A DNA stretch of 64,000 bases from Planctomycetota bacterium (GTDB lineage: Bacteria; Planctomycetota; UBA1135; UBA2386). The position numbers were made by a program, and so were the translations under genes. The stretch covers positions 1-64,000 of the forward strand of contig JALORC010000023.1 of NCBI GenBank assembly GCA_025459175.1, in the 5' to 3' direction. The first letter of the stretch is position 1, and each line of letters starts with the position of its first letter. Below, one piece after another: positions 8,608-16,504 of this stretch. The notes under the pieces were generated by a model. The model had not been told where the DNA came from and searched no databases. It saw only the letters and a list, made by a program, of their open reading frames with translations.

Positions 8608-10209
8608 TCACCCGGTCGGGTCGCCAGGGGCTGCGAGCTTGTCGTAGAGCGTGCGCCGCCCGATGCCGAGCAGGCGCGCCGCCTCGGCCTTGTTGCCGTT
8701 GGCCGCTCGCAGCGCGCGCTCGATCGCCCAGCGCTCGATCGCGGCGAGGTCGTAGTTGGCCGGCACCTGCACGGTCGGCGTCGCCACGGCCTCGGCCGGC
8801 GACAGCAGGTCGGGCCGCAGCTCGCCGCCCTGCGCCAGCGCCCACAGCCGCTGCATCTCGTTGCGCAGCTGCCGCAGGTTGCCGGGCCAGGGCCGCGCGC
8901 GGAGCGCCGCGAGCAGCGACGGACCGAGCACCGGCGGCGGCTGCCCACGTTCGCGCGCGGCCTGGGCCAGGAAGTGCGCCGCCAGCGGCTCGATGTCCTC
9001 GATGCGATCGCGCAGCGGCGGCAGCTGCACGGTCACCACCGCCAGCCGGAAGTAGAGGTCCTCGCGCAGCCGCCCGTCGGCGATCGCGCGGCGCGGGTCG
9101 CGGTTGCTGGCCGCGACGATGCGCACGTCGAGCCCGTACTCACGATCGCCGCCGACCGGCCGCACCCTCTTGTCCTCGAGCGCGCGCAGCAGCTTGGCCT
9201 GCAGCTCGAGCTCCATCTCGGTGACCTCGTCGAGGAACAACGTGCCGCCCGCGGCCTGCCGCAGCAGCCCCGGGCGATCGCGTTCGGCGCCGGTGAACGC
9301 CCCCTTCTGGTGGCCGAACAACTCGCTCTCGAGCAGCCCACCGGCGATCGCGGCGGCATTGACCGCGACGAACTCGCCGCGCCGGCGCGGTCCACCCTGG
9401 TGCAGCGCGCGCGCCGCGAGCTCCTTGCCGGTGCCGCTCTCGCCGGTCAGCAGCACCGGCAGCTCGGTGTCGACGACGCGGTCGAGCACGTGCAGCGCGC
9501 GCAGCAACGCCGGTGAGTCGCCGAGCACGCCGGGGAACGCATGCCGCAGCCGCGCCCGTTCGAGCTGCGGCTCCGGCGCCGCGAGCACCTCGGCCTGCGC
9601 CGCGACGCTGCGCTGCAGCTCGACGTTGTGCGCCGCCAGCTGCGCCGCCTGCGCGCGGTTGCTGGCCAGCAGACCGTGCAGGTGCAGCACGATCGCGCCC
9701 TGGTCGGCGAACGCCATCAGCCACGGCAGGTCGCGTTCGCCGAACACGCCGGCCTGGAAGCGGTGATCGAGGTAGATCACACCGAGCACCTCGTCGCCGA
9801 CCCGCAGCGGCATGCACAGCACCGACCGCAGCCGCAGGTCGGCGACGCTCTGCGACGCGCCGAGATCGCCGGTCTGCGCGTCCTCGCTGAACAGGCCCTC
9901 GCCCTGGTGCAGCGCGCGCTGCAGGATCGTCGTCGACAGCTTGCGCTCGGGACTGGCGACCGGCTCGCGTTCGAACGTGCGCGCGACCTCGACCGCGAAC
10001 CCCGGCGCCGCCGCCTGCACGCGGACCAGGAAGCCGCGTTCGGCGCCGAACAGCCGCACCGCTTCGTCGACCAGCACGGTCAGCACCGCGGTGCGGCCGT
10101 CGGCCAGCGCGAGGCGCCGGTTGAGACCGAGGATCGCGAGCCAGCGCTGCCGTTCGCCGTCGTGCGCGTCGCCGCGCAGCCGCTGCAGGAAGTCGGTCCA
10201 GCGCGACAT
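8608..10209 (-). CDS. Sigma-54-dependent Fis-family activator with N-terminal GAF domain
   Basis: 533-residue enhancer-binding protein. A GAF-like sensory domain occupies about residues 25-175. The AAA+ sigma-54 interaction domain (about 225-455) has Walker A GESGTGKE (Lys262), the diagnostic GAFTGA loop at 303-308, and LFLDEVTEM. A Fis-type helix-turn-helix closes the protein (NKAEAARLLGIGRRTLYDKL). GAFTGA means it should remodel RNA polymerase carrying RpoN, which is encoded at 49367-50743. The ATG at 10209 overlaps the stop of the NifU/SufU-like gene by one base (TGATG), so the two are probably translationally coupled. An earlier in-frame Met exists at 10404 but would bury the start in the upstream gene. 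With no receiver domain present, control is likely by a ligand or partner through the GAF domain. Confidence 0.94.
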   Translation of the reverse strand: MSRWTDFLQRLRGDAHDGERQRWLAILGLNRRLALADGRTAVLTVLVDEAVRLFGAERGFLVRVQAAAPGFAVEVARTFEREPVASPERKLSTTILQRALHQGEGLFSEDAQTGDLGASQSVADLRLRSVLCMPLRVGDEVLGVIYLDHRFQAGVFGERDLPWLMAFADQGAIVLHLHGLLASNRAQAAQLAAHNVELQRSVAAQAEVLAAPEPQLERARLRHAFPGVLGDSPALLRALHVLDRVVDTELPVLLTGESGTGKELAARALHQGGPRRRGEFVAVNAAAIAGGLLESELFGHQKGAFTGAERDRPGLLRQAAGGTLFLDEVTEMELELQAKLLRALEDKRVRPVGGDREYGLDVRIVAASNRDPRRAIADGRLREDLYFRLAVVTVQLPPLRDRIEDIEPLAAHFLAQAARERGQPPPVLGPSLLAALRARPWPGNLRQLRNEMQRLWALAQGGELRPDLLSPAEAVATPTVQVPANYDLAAIERWAIERALRAANGNKAEAARLLGIGRRTLYDKLAAPGDPTG

Positions 10210-10562
10210 CAAGCGCTCCCGCAGGCCTGCGCCAACGCCCGCAGCACCATGCCCTCGGCGTGCCGTTCGTGGGCGCCGAGACCACCGTGGGCGGCGATCG
10301 CCGCGCGCAGCGCCGCCGGCGCGGCATCGGGCGCGACGCCGGCCAGTTCCTGCGCCGCCAGCGCGGCCACCGCCATCGACGCCGGACAACCGGCCGCCCG
10401 CCACCGCAGCTCGGCGATCACGCCACCGGCGAGGCGCAGGCTCAGCTGCACGCGGTCGCCGCAGACCGGGTGCTCGGCGCTGCCGCTGCGCACGTCGTCG
10501 CCGCTGCAGTCACCGGCCCCGCGGCCGTGTTCGAGCACCAGACGCAACCGCTCGCTGACCAC
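10209..10562 (-). CDS. NifU/SufU-like Fe-S scaffold homologue, apparently missing the third Cys
   Basis: 117 residues from a GTG at 10562. The pattern matches the IscU/SufU scaffold fold: a His-Gly start (LEHGRGAGD), the first ligand Cys in AEHPVCGDRV, a strand, and the second Cys in AAGCPASMA. Where family members carry 'K-x-H-C-S' before the last helix, this one reads ERHAEGMVL, with Ala in place of Cys. A Cys occurs only at the extreme C-terminus (AQACGSA). It may bind a cluster weakly, bind zinc, or act as a sensor. It is coupled by a one-base overlap to the sigma-54 activator, which suggests a shared function rather than general cluster assembly; no SufS or SufB gene is nearby. Confidence 0.8.
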   Translation of the reverse strand: MVSERLRLVLEHGRGAGDCSGDDVRSGSAEHPVCGDRVQLSLRLAGGVIAELRWRAAGCPASMAVAALAAQELAGVAPDAAPAALRAAIAAHGGLGAHERHAEGMVLRALAQACGSA

Positions 10563-10604
10563 GGGGACCTCAGGGGACGAGAGACATGAGTTTCTCTCGG
10601 CCTC

Positions 10605-10775
10605 TCAGTGCCCGGGCCGCGAACCGTCCAGCGCGGCATCGGGCACCACGAGTGCTGCCGGCGCGGGCCGATCGAACCACGAGAACTCGTCGGCCAGGAA
10701 GCTGCAGCCACCGGCGAGGGCGCAGAGCCCCAGCACCAGTGCGTTGCGCACGCGACTACGGAACGAACGTGTCAT
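10605..10775 (-). CDS. Small lipoprotein overlapping the end of lysA
   Basis: 56 residues from the ATG at 10775: a basic start (MTRSFRSRVRN), a hydrophobic stretch and the lipobox LALAGGC-type end (ALAGGC), then a short acidic tail. The start overlaps the last 20 bases of lysA, so it should be translated with it. A longer frame to 10844 exists but would lack a proper signal peptide start. Many proteobacteria carry a tiny lipoprotein (YifL/LptM) in the lysA-dapF neighbourhood. Position and size match, but the sequence is too short to claim homology. Confidence 0.7.
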   Translation of the reverse strand: MTRSFRSRVRNALVLGLCALAGGCSFLADEFSWFDRPAPAALVVPDAALDGSRPGH

Positions 10776-12054
10776 GCAGGTCGACCTCAGCAGCAAAGAG
10801 TTCGGCGTACGTCTCGCGTCGCCGCACCACGCGCGCCGAGCCACCGGTCACCAGCACCTCGGCCGGGCGCCGGCGACTGTTGTAGTTCGACGCCATGCTG
10901 GCACCGTAGGCGCCAGCGCCCAGGACCGCCAGCAGGTCGCCGCGCCGGCACGGCGGCAGCTCGCGCCGTTTGCCGAGGAAGTCGCCGGTTTCACAGACCG
11001 GACCGACCACGTCGACGAGCTGGCCGGCCCCGGAACGCGGCACCACCGGCACGATCGGGTGCTCGGCCTGGTAGAGGGCCGGGCGCAGCAGATCGTTCAT
11101 CGCCGCATCGACGAGCAGGAAGTCGGTGCCGCCCTGGCGCTTCTCGCCGAGCACGGTCGTGATCAAGGCACCGGCGTCGCCGACCAGATAGCGCCCCGGT
11201 TCGACCACCGGCGCCCAGCCGCGCGCCGAGAGCACCGGCAGCAGGGCCTGCGCCACCGCCGCGGTGTCCAGCGCCGCACCCTGCCCGTAGGCGATGCCGA
11301 AGCCACCACCGAGGTCGTAGTGCGTGAGGCCCTCGCGCCGCACCGCCGCGCCGTCGGCGAAGTCGATGACTTTCGCCAACGCCGCGGCATAGGGATCGAC
11401 CGAACGCAGCTGGCTGCCGAGGTGCACGTGGTAACCCACCAGCTGCAGCCAGCGCTCGCGCGCGATCGCTTCGACCACCGCACCCGCCCGCGGCAGCGCG
11501 ATGCCGAACTTGTTCTCCTTCTTGCCGGTACTGATGTAGGCATGCGTGCCGGCATCGACGTCGGGGTTGAGCCGCAGCGCCACGCGCACGCGCCGACCGG
11601 CGGCGGCGCCGACCGCCGCCAACAGCGGCAGCTCGTGTTCGGACTCGACGTTGAAGAACAGGATGCCGGCGCGCACCGCGGCCTCGATCTCCCACGGCTC
11701 CTTGCCGACGCCAGCGAACACCACGCCGTCGGTCGGCAGGCCGGCGGCCTGCACCCGCTGCAGCTCGCCGCCGCTGACCACGTCGAAGCCGGCCCCGCCG
11801 CGGTGCACACACTGCAGCAGCGACAGGTTGCTGTTGGCCTTCACGGCATAACAAAGGTGCGCCGCGGGACCGAACGCGGCCCGCACCATCGCCAGTCGGG
11901 TGCCGAGGGCGCGTTCGCTGTAGACGTAGAGAGGGGTGCCGTAGTGGGCCGCGAGGCGCGCGACCGGCACGTCCTCGCACCAAAGCTCCCCGCCGCGCAG
12001 ATGGAAGTCCTCGGTGCCGGCCCCCGGGCAGGGCGCGCGATCAGCTGGCGTCAT
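10756..12054 (-). CDS. lysA: Diaminopimelate decarboxylase
   Basis: PLP-dependent fold-III enzyme that converts meso-diaminopimelate to L-lysine, the last step of lysine synthesis. At 432 residues it has normal length. Visible signatures are the PLP-binding Lys in CYAVKANSN, DVVSGGEL, GYHVHLGSQ, the Gly-rich phosphate loop DLGGGFGI, VVEPGRYLV, and the C-terminal active-site region VGPVCETGDFLGK. Followed by the overlapping lipoprotein gene and preceded by the sigma factor 80 bases away, all leftward. Confidence 0.96.
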   Translation of the reverse strand: MTPADRAPCPGAGTEDFHLRGGELWCEDVPVARLAAHYGTPLYVYSERALGTRLAMVRAAFGPAAHLCYAVKANSNLSLLQCVHRGGAGFDVVSGGELQRVQAAGLPTDGVVFAGVGKEPWEIEAAVRAGILFFNVESEHELPLLAAVGAAAGRRVRVALRLNPDVDAGTHAYISTGKKENKFGIALPRAGAVVEAIARERWLQLVGYHVHLGSQLRSVDPYAAALAKVIDFADGAAVRREGLTHYDLGGGFGIAYGQGAALDTAAVAQALLPVLSARGWAPVVEPGRYLVGDAGALITTVLGEKRQGGTDFLLVDAAMNDLLRPALYQAEHPIVPVVPRSGAGQLVDVVGPVCETGDFLGKRRELPPCRRGDLLAVLGAGAYGASMASNYNSRRRPAEVLVTGGSARVVRRRETYAELFAAEVDLHDTFVP

Positions 12055-12134
12055 CCGCGCATGCTGCCCGCCGCGCGCTCAGGACGCCAGCGGCAGCACC
12101 GCCAGCGGCAGCGCACCGAGCGCATCGCCCGGGC

Positions 12135-13064
12135 TCACACCGCCGCCGCGCTGCCCAGCCGGATCTTCAGACGGTCGAGCACGCGGACGTGGATCTGGCA
12201 GATCCGGCTCGCCGACAGACGCAGCTTGCGCGCCACCTGCTTGCCGGTCAGCCCCTCGAGGTAGTGCAGGCGCAGCACCTGCCACTCGATCGGCTCGAGC
12301 GCATCCCGAACCAGCCCGATCAGCTCCTGCCGCGTGATCGCCTCGAGCGGCGACTCGACGCCGCGATCGGCGAGCTGTTCGAACTGGTCGTCGCCGTCGC
12401 CGTCGGCCAGCGGCTGCTGTTGCAGCAGAGTCGGCTCGCAGCGGCGCAGCAGCGCCTGCTCGGTGATGCCGAGCGCCGCGGCCAGCTCGCTGTCGGTCGG
12501 CTCGCGTTCGAGCTGCATGCGCAGACGGGACCGCACCTCGTTGCGTTCGCGCACGCGGCGGCGGAACAGGCGCGGCAGGAAGTCGAGGTGCCGCAGCTCG
12601 TCGAGCATCGCCCCGCGCACGCGAATCCGCATGAACGCGGAGAACTGGTCGCAGCGCGACGGTTCGTACGACTCGATCGCCTGCATCAGGCCCCAGATGC
12701 CGGCGTGCACCAGGTCCTGCACGTCGATGCTGGGCGGCAGGCGACTCGCCAACGCCGCCGCCATCGCCTCGACCGTCGCCCGCTGACGCTCGACGACGCG
12801 GCTCAACAGCGCCTTGCCACCTTTGCGGCGATAGCGCGCCAGCAACACCTCGATCGGATCGCGATCCGCGGCCTCGCCGCCGGTCGCGCCGGCAGGCGTC
12901 GCAGCGTCGGCGTCCGGGCCGGTCCCGGCGGCGACACTGCTACCTGCGGCGACGCCTCGGCGGCCGGGCTTCGCTGTCGCCGGCTCCGCCGGCGATCGCC
13001 CTCGCGATCCGTCCACCACTGCCTCGCGCGACCGACCGACACGCGCGCCGAAGTTGCTCACCAT
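12135..13064 (-). CDS. Sigma-70 family RNA polymerase sigma factor, FliA/WhiG-like
   Basis: About 309 residues from the ATG at 13064 (a second Met lies three codons upstream). After an Ala/Gly-rich variable leader of about 75 residues come region 2 (DLVHAGIWGLMQAIESYEPS with FSAFMRIRVRGAMLDELR), a region 3-like helix set (REPTDSELAAALGI) and region 4 with a helix-turn-helix (LTGKQVARKLRLSASRICQI). The 'ARxRIRGAMLDELR' style of region 2 is typical of FliA/WhiG sigma factors. No flagellar gene is seen in the window, so the regulon is unknown. Upstream DNA contains a trinucleotide repeat (13254-13300). Confidence 0.92.
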   Translation of the reverse strand: MVSNFGARVGRSREAVVDGSRGRSPAEPATAKPGRRGVAAGSSVAAGTGPDADAATPAGATGGEAADRDPIEVLLARYRRKGGKALLSRVVERQRATVEAMAAALASRLPPSIDVQDLVHAGIWGLMQAIESYEPSRCDQFSAFMRIRVRGAMLDELRHLDFLPRLFRRRVRERNEVRSRLRMQLEREPTDSELAAALGITEQALLRRCEPTLLQQQPLADGDGDDQFEQLADRGVESPLEAITRQELIGLVRDALEPIEWQVLRLHYLEGLTGKQVARKLRLSASRICQIHVRVLDRLKIRLGSAAAV

Positions 13065-13253
13065 GTGCCACAAGAGCCCACTGGGTCACCTTGTCCGGGA
13101 TCCCTCGTGCGTCGCATGACGCCGATGAGATCGAACGGACAGCGCCACGTTAGCACGAACTGCGAGTGCTGTGCAACGTGCTGTCGTCGGTCTCGACACC
13201 ATGCATGCTGATGATGACGAGCGACACGATCGCGATGACAGCATCGTTCCGGG

Positions 13254-13300
13254 TCATCATCGTCATCATCATCGTCATCGTCATCATCGTCGTCGTCGTC
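13254..13300. repeat. Trinucleotide tract (CAT/CGT), GAY on the minus strand
   Basis: About 16 triplets of CAT or CGT run without interruption; read leftward they are GAC/GAT. The tract lies between ybeY and the sigma-factor gene, about 190 bases upstream of the sigma start. The 266-base gap holds no other recognisable gene. Such tracts can slip in length, but whether this one affects expression is unknown. Confidence 0.7.
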
Positions 13301-13330
13301 GGCGGCGGCACATGGTCGACGATCGAACGC

Positions 13331-13828
13331 TCATGCATCGACCGCGTGCACGACCAGACCGAGTTGCTGCAACACGGCCTGCTCGGCGACCCGCATGCGC
13401 GCGCGAGCGCGCGGCGCGATGTCGTCGAAGCCGAGCGTGTGCAGCAGCCCGTGCACGACATACAGCGCCAGCTCGGCCCGCGCCGCGTGACCACGCTGCC
13501 GCGCCACCCGCACCGCGGTCTCGACGCTGACGACGATCTCCGCCTCGTCGTCGACGTCGAACGAGATCACGTCGGTCGGCGTCGGGTCGTCGAGGAACTC
13601 CGCGTGCAACCGCGCGATGCCCCGATCGTCGGTCAGCAGCAGCGACACCGCCTTGTCGGGCCGACCGCCGAACGCGAGCGTGGCCGCGACCACGCGCCGC
13701 AGCAGGGCGCGGTCGCTGCGCGGCTTCGCTTCGTCGCGCACCGACAGCCGCAGCTTCGCGCGCGCGGCGCGAGTGGGGCGACCGACGGGCACTGCCGGCG
13801 ACCGCTTCGGCGGACGCCGCGCACTCAC
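13331..13828 (-). CDS. ybeY: Endoribonuclease YbeY (rRNA maturation factor), altered metal motif
   Basis: 165 residues from a GTG at 13828, which overlaps the phoH stop by four bases (GTGA). This start leaves a basic leader, then the YbeY core with TPTDVISFD and the zinc motif HGLLHTLGFDD. The family motif is H-G-x-L-H-x-x-G-[YF]-D-H; here the third ligand position is Asp instead of His. Asp can replace the third His in some metzincin-type sites, so activity is not excluded. phoH-ybeY pairing is widespread, and YbeY acts on the 3' end of 16S rRNA and in ribosome quality control. Confidence 0.92.
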   Translation of the reverse strand: MSARRPPKRSPAVPVGRPTRAARAKLRLSVRDEAKPRSDRALLRRVVAATLAFGGRPDKAVSLLLTDDRGIARLHAEFLDDPTPTDVISFDVDDEAEIVVSVETAVRVARQRGHAARAELALYVVHGLLHTLGFDDIAPRARARMRVAEQAVLQQLGLVVHAVDA

Positions 13829-14844
13829 GGCCGTTGCCGCGGATCCGGTCGACTCGCGGCCGCCTTGTCGTAGGCGTTGACGATGCGGCTCACGACCTGG
13901 TGCCGCACGACGTCGGTGGAATCGAGACGCAGGATGCCGATGCCGTCGACGCCATCGAGCTTGCGCACGGCGTCCCCGAGCCCCGAAGTGACGTTGTTCG
14001 GCAGGTCCACCTGCGACGGATCGCCGGTGACGACCATGCGCGAGCCCTCGCCGAGGCGGGTCAGGAACATCAGCATCTGCGGCACGGTGGTGTTCTGGGC
14101 CTCGTCGAGGATCACGAAGGCGCGGTTCAGCGTGCGGCCGCGCATGTAGGCGAGCGGGCAGACCTCGACCACTTCGCTCTCGAGCCAGCGCACGCGCGTG
14201 CGCGCATCGAGCAGGTCCTGCAGCGCGTCGTACATCGGCCGCAGGTACGGATCGATCTTGGCCTGGAAGTCGCCGGGCAGGAAGCCGAGCTTCTCCCCGG
14301 CCTCGACCGCGGGGCGCACCAGCACGAGGCGCCGGACCGAACCGCGCTTCATCGCCTCGATGGCCTTGGCGACCGCGAGGTAGGTCTTGCCGGTGCCGGC
14401 CGGACCGATCGCCAGCACCACGTCGTGCTGGTCCATGCAGTCGAGGTAGCGCTGCTGCCCCGGCGTGCGCGCCTTGACGGTGGCTCCACCGCCGCCGTTG
14501 CCACCGACGCCACCTTGGTTGACGAGGCCGGCGCGCACCGCCCGTTCGCTGGCGGTCGAACCGTCGAGCGGCAGGTCCTGACCAAGCGTCGCCCGCAGCC
14601 GGCCCGCGACGTCCTGGGTGCCGAGGCGACGGCCGGCGCGCATCAGCCCGAGGCACTCCTCGAGCACCTGCTGCACGACCTGCACGTGGGCGGCATCCCC
14701 CAGCAGCCGCAGGCTGCCGTCGCGCGCCAGCACACTGACGCCGTGCAGTTCGCGGATCAGACGCGCGTTGCTGTCCAGGGGGCCGAGCAGCGTGCGCGCC
14801 TCGTCGACCGACTGCACCGGGATGTGGATGTCCGCGTCACTCAT
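13825..14844 (-). CDS. PhoH family P-loop ATPase (PhoH-like)
   Basis: 339 residues. An N-terminal KH-like region (DARTLL..LIRELHGVSV, then QVLEECLGLM) is followed by a Gly-rich linker (GGVGGNGGGG) and the PhoH ATPase domain: Walker A GPAGTGKTYLA, VLVRPAVEAGE, Walker B FVILDEAQNT, and VVTGDPSQVDLP. It is coupled to ybeY by a GTGA overlap. In other bacteria PhoH-like proteins work with YbeY in RNA handling. The symbols phoH and ybeZ are both used for this protein, so none is assigned. Confidence 0.95.
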   Translation of the reverse strand: MSDADIHIPVQSVDEARTLLGPLDSNARLIRELHGVSVLARDGSLRLLGDAAHVQVVQQVLEECLGLMRAGRRLGTQDVAGRLRATLGQDLPLDGSTASERAVRAGLVNQGGVGGNGGGGATVKARTPGQQRYLDCMDQHDVVLAIGPAGTGKTYLAVAKAIEAMKRGSVRRLVLVRPAVEAGEKLGFLPGDFQAKIDPYLRPMYDALQDLLDARTRVRWLESEVVEVCPLAYMRGRTLNRAFVILDEAQNTTVPQMLMFLTRLGEGSRMVVTGDPSQVDLPNNVTSGLGDAVRKLDGVDGIGILRLDSTDVVRHQVVSRIVNAYDKAAASRPDPRQRP

Positions 14845-14909
14845 GCGGTGGCGCAGTCTACGGGTGCAGAGGGAGAAACCACGTGATTCTCCCTCGCGAG
14901 CGACCGGGC

Positions 14910-15761
14910 TCAGGTCAACCAGACCAGCAGCAGGAACCAGGCGCAGAACGAGAACAGCAGGCTGTCGACCAGGTCCAGCACCCCACCGTGGGCCGGCAGC
15001 AGCCGCGAACTGTCCTTGGCGCCGCAGCGGCGCTTCAGCAGCGACTCGATCAGATCGCCGGTCTGGGTGGTGAAGTTCAGCACCAGGCCCGCGACCAGCG
15101 CCCAGCTGAGCGGCAACTCGATCGCCGGCGCCAGCAGCGGCCCGCGCAGCAGCACCGCCAGCAGCACCGAGCTCAGCAGGCTGCCGAGCGCGCCCTCGAC
15201 GGTCTTGCCCGGGCTGATGTGCGGGATCAGCTTGTGCTTGCCGAACAGGCGCCCGAGGCAGTAGCCACCGATGTCGCCACCTTTGCAGACCAGCACCACG
15301 AACAGCACCGACGGCAGATGGCGCAAGCAGGTCCCCATCGCCAGGTAGACCGGCCAGGCGACGTAGATGAAGCCGAGCAGCGTGGCGCCCTGCTTCTCGA
15401 GGCCGCGGTGCATGTCCTCGCGGCCGAGCGAACGCACCGCCAGCGGGAACAGCAGCAACAGGGTGCTGACCACCGGTGGATACAGCTCGTGGTCGATGCG
15501 CCCCCAGACGAACCAGAACGAGCTGCCGAGCAGCAGCACGGAGCTGCCGAGCAGCAGGCGCCGCGACACCGGGAAGCCAGCCCCCTGCAGCAGCGCCACG
15601 TATTCGTGCACGCCGAGCAGACCGAGCAGGCCGAGCATGCCGGCCGACAGCGTGCCCTGGCGCAGACCGAAGGCGGAGTTCCAGTCGAGCCAGTAGACGG
15701 CGCCGATGATCGCCAGCATCAAAGGCGCCAGCACGGCGCGGGTGCGCAGGTCGCTCGCCAT
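14910..15761 (-). CDS. cdsA: Phosphatidate cytidylyltransferase (CDP-diglyceride synthase)
   Basis: Integral membrane enzyme that makes CDP-diacylglycerol from phosphatidate and CTP. 283 residues from the ATG at 15761, which overlaps the uppS stop by one base (TGATG). About seven or eight hydrophobic segments are visible (AVLAPLMLAIIGAVYWL, AGMLGLLGLLGV, LLLGSSVLLLGSSFWFVW and others). The family signature is near the C-terminus: SLLKRRCGAKDSSRLLPAHG followed by GVLDLVD. Known members read D-R-[LIVMFT]-D at the end; here Arg is replaced by Leu. The rest of the signature is intact, including the K-D and H-G-G parts. Confidence 0.93.
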   Translation of the reverse strand: MASDLRTRAVLAPLMLAIIGAVYWLDWNSAFGLRQGTLSAGMLGLLGLLGVHEYVALLQGAGFPVSRRLLLGSSVLLLGSSFWFVWGRIDHELYPPVVSTLLLLFPLAVRSLGREDMHRGLEKQGATLLGFIYVAWPVYLAMGTCLRHLPSVLFVVLVCKGGDIGGYCLGRLFGKHKLIPHISPGKTVEGALGSLLSSVLLAVLLRGPLLAPAIELPLSWALVAGLVLNFTTQTGDLIESLLKRRCGAKDSSRLLPAHGGVLDLVDSLLFSFCAWFLLLVWLT

Positions 15762-16504
15762 CACGTCACCTTGCCGAACTTGCGCACGCGGCGACCGTAG
15801 GCGCGGAAGGCCGCATGCAGGTGCTCGGCGCGGAAGTCGGGCCAGCAGACGTCGTCGACGACGATCTCGGCGTAGCTGACCTGCCACAGCAGGAAGTTGC
15901 TGATGCGCTGCTCGCCGGCGGTGCGGATCAGCAGGTCCGGGTCCGGCAGCTCGGGGTGGTACAGGTGCCGCTGGATCGCGGCCTCGTCGATCGCCGCCGG
16001 CGCCAGTGTGCCCGCCTGCACCTGTTGCGCCAGCTGTCGCACCGCGTCGACGATCTCCTGCCGGCCGCCGTAGCTGATCGCCAGGCTGAGCTGCATGCCG
16101 TCGTTGCCGGCGGTGTGCGCGACGGTCTCGTCGAGCAGCCGCAGGATGTCGGCGCCGAGCCGCGCACGGCGGCCGGAGTGCAGCAGCCGCACGCGGTTCT
16201 GCATCAGCGTGCCGCGTTCCTCGACCAGGAACCGCTTCAACAGCCCGAACAGCAGGTCGATCTCGCGCTGCGGCCGCTGCCAGTTCTCCTCCGAGAACGC
16301 GTACAGCACCAGCGCCTGCACGCCGAGCCTTGCGCACTCGGTGACCGTCGTGCGCACCGCGTCGATGCCGCGTTCGTGGCCGCGGATGCGCTCGAAGCCG
16401 GCCTGCCTGGCCCAGCGGCCGTTGCCGTCCATGATCACCGCCACGCTGCGCGGCACGACCATGTCACCGGGTTCGGGAGCGGGCTTGGCCACGGGTCGCT
16501 TCAC
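15761..16504 (-). CDS. uppS: Undecaprenyl diphosphate synthase (cis-prenyltransferase)
   Basis: Makes the C55 lipid carrier for cell-wall and surface polysaccharides. 247 residues from a GTG at 16504 that overlaps the purA stop by four bases (GTGA). An internal ATG (MVVPRSVAVIMDGNG) is a possible alternative 14 codons later. Signatures: the catalytic Asp in VIMDGNGRWA, RGHERGIDAV, YAFSEENWQRP, and the C-terminal DLLIRTAGEQRISNFLLWQ and ELYF-equivalent region (YAEIVVDDVCWPDF). Operon purA-uppS-cdsA, with overlaps at both joints. Confidence 0.95.
   Translation of the reverse strand: MKRPVAKPAPEPGDMVVPRSVAVIMDGNGRWARQAGFERIRGHERGIDAVRTTVTECARLGVQALVLYAFSEENWQRPQREIDLLFGLLKRFLVEERGTLMQNRVRLLHSGRRARLGADILRLLDETVAHTAGNDGMQLSLAISYGGRQEIVDAVRQLAQQVQAGTLAPAAIDEAAIQRHLYHPELPDPDLLIRTAGEQRISNFLLWQVSYAEIVVDDVCWPDFRAEHLHAAFRAYGRRVRKFGKVT

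Noticed and set aside
12055..12134. A tRNA or riboswitch near lysA
   Set aside because: The 80-base gap shows no cloverleaf and no lysine riboswitch features.
13150..13494. A minus-strand frame covering the trinucleotide tract (poly Thr/Met)
   Set aside because: It overlaps ybeY in another frame and its odd composition comes only from the repeat.
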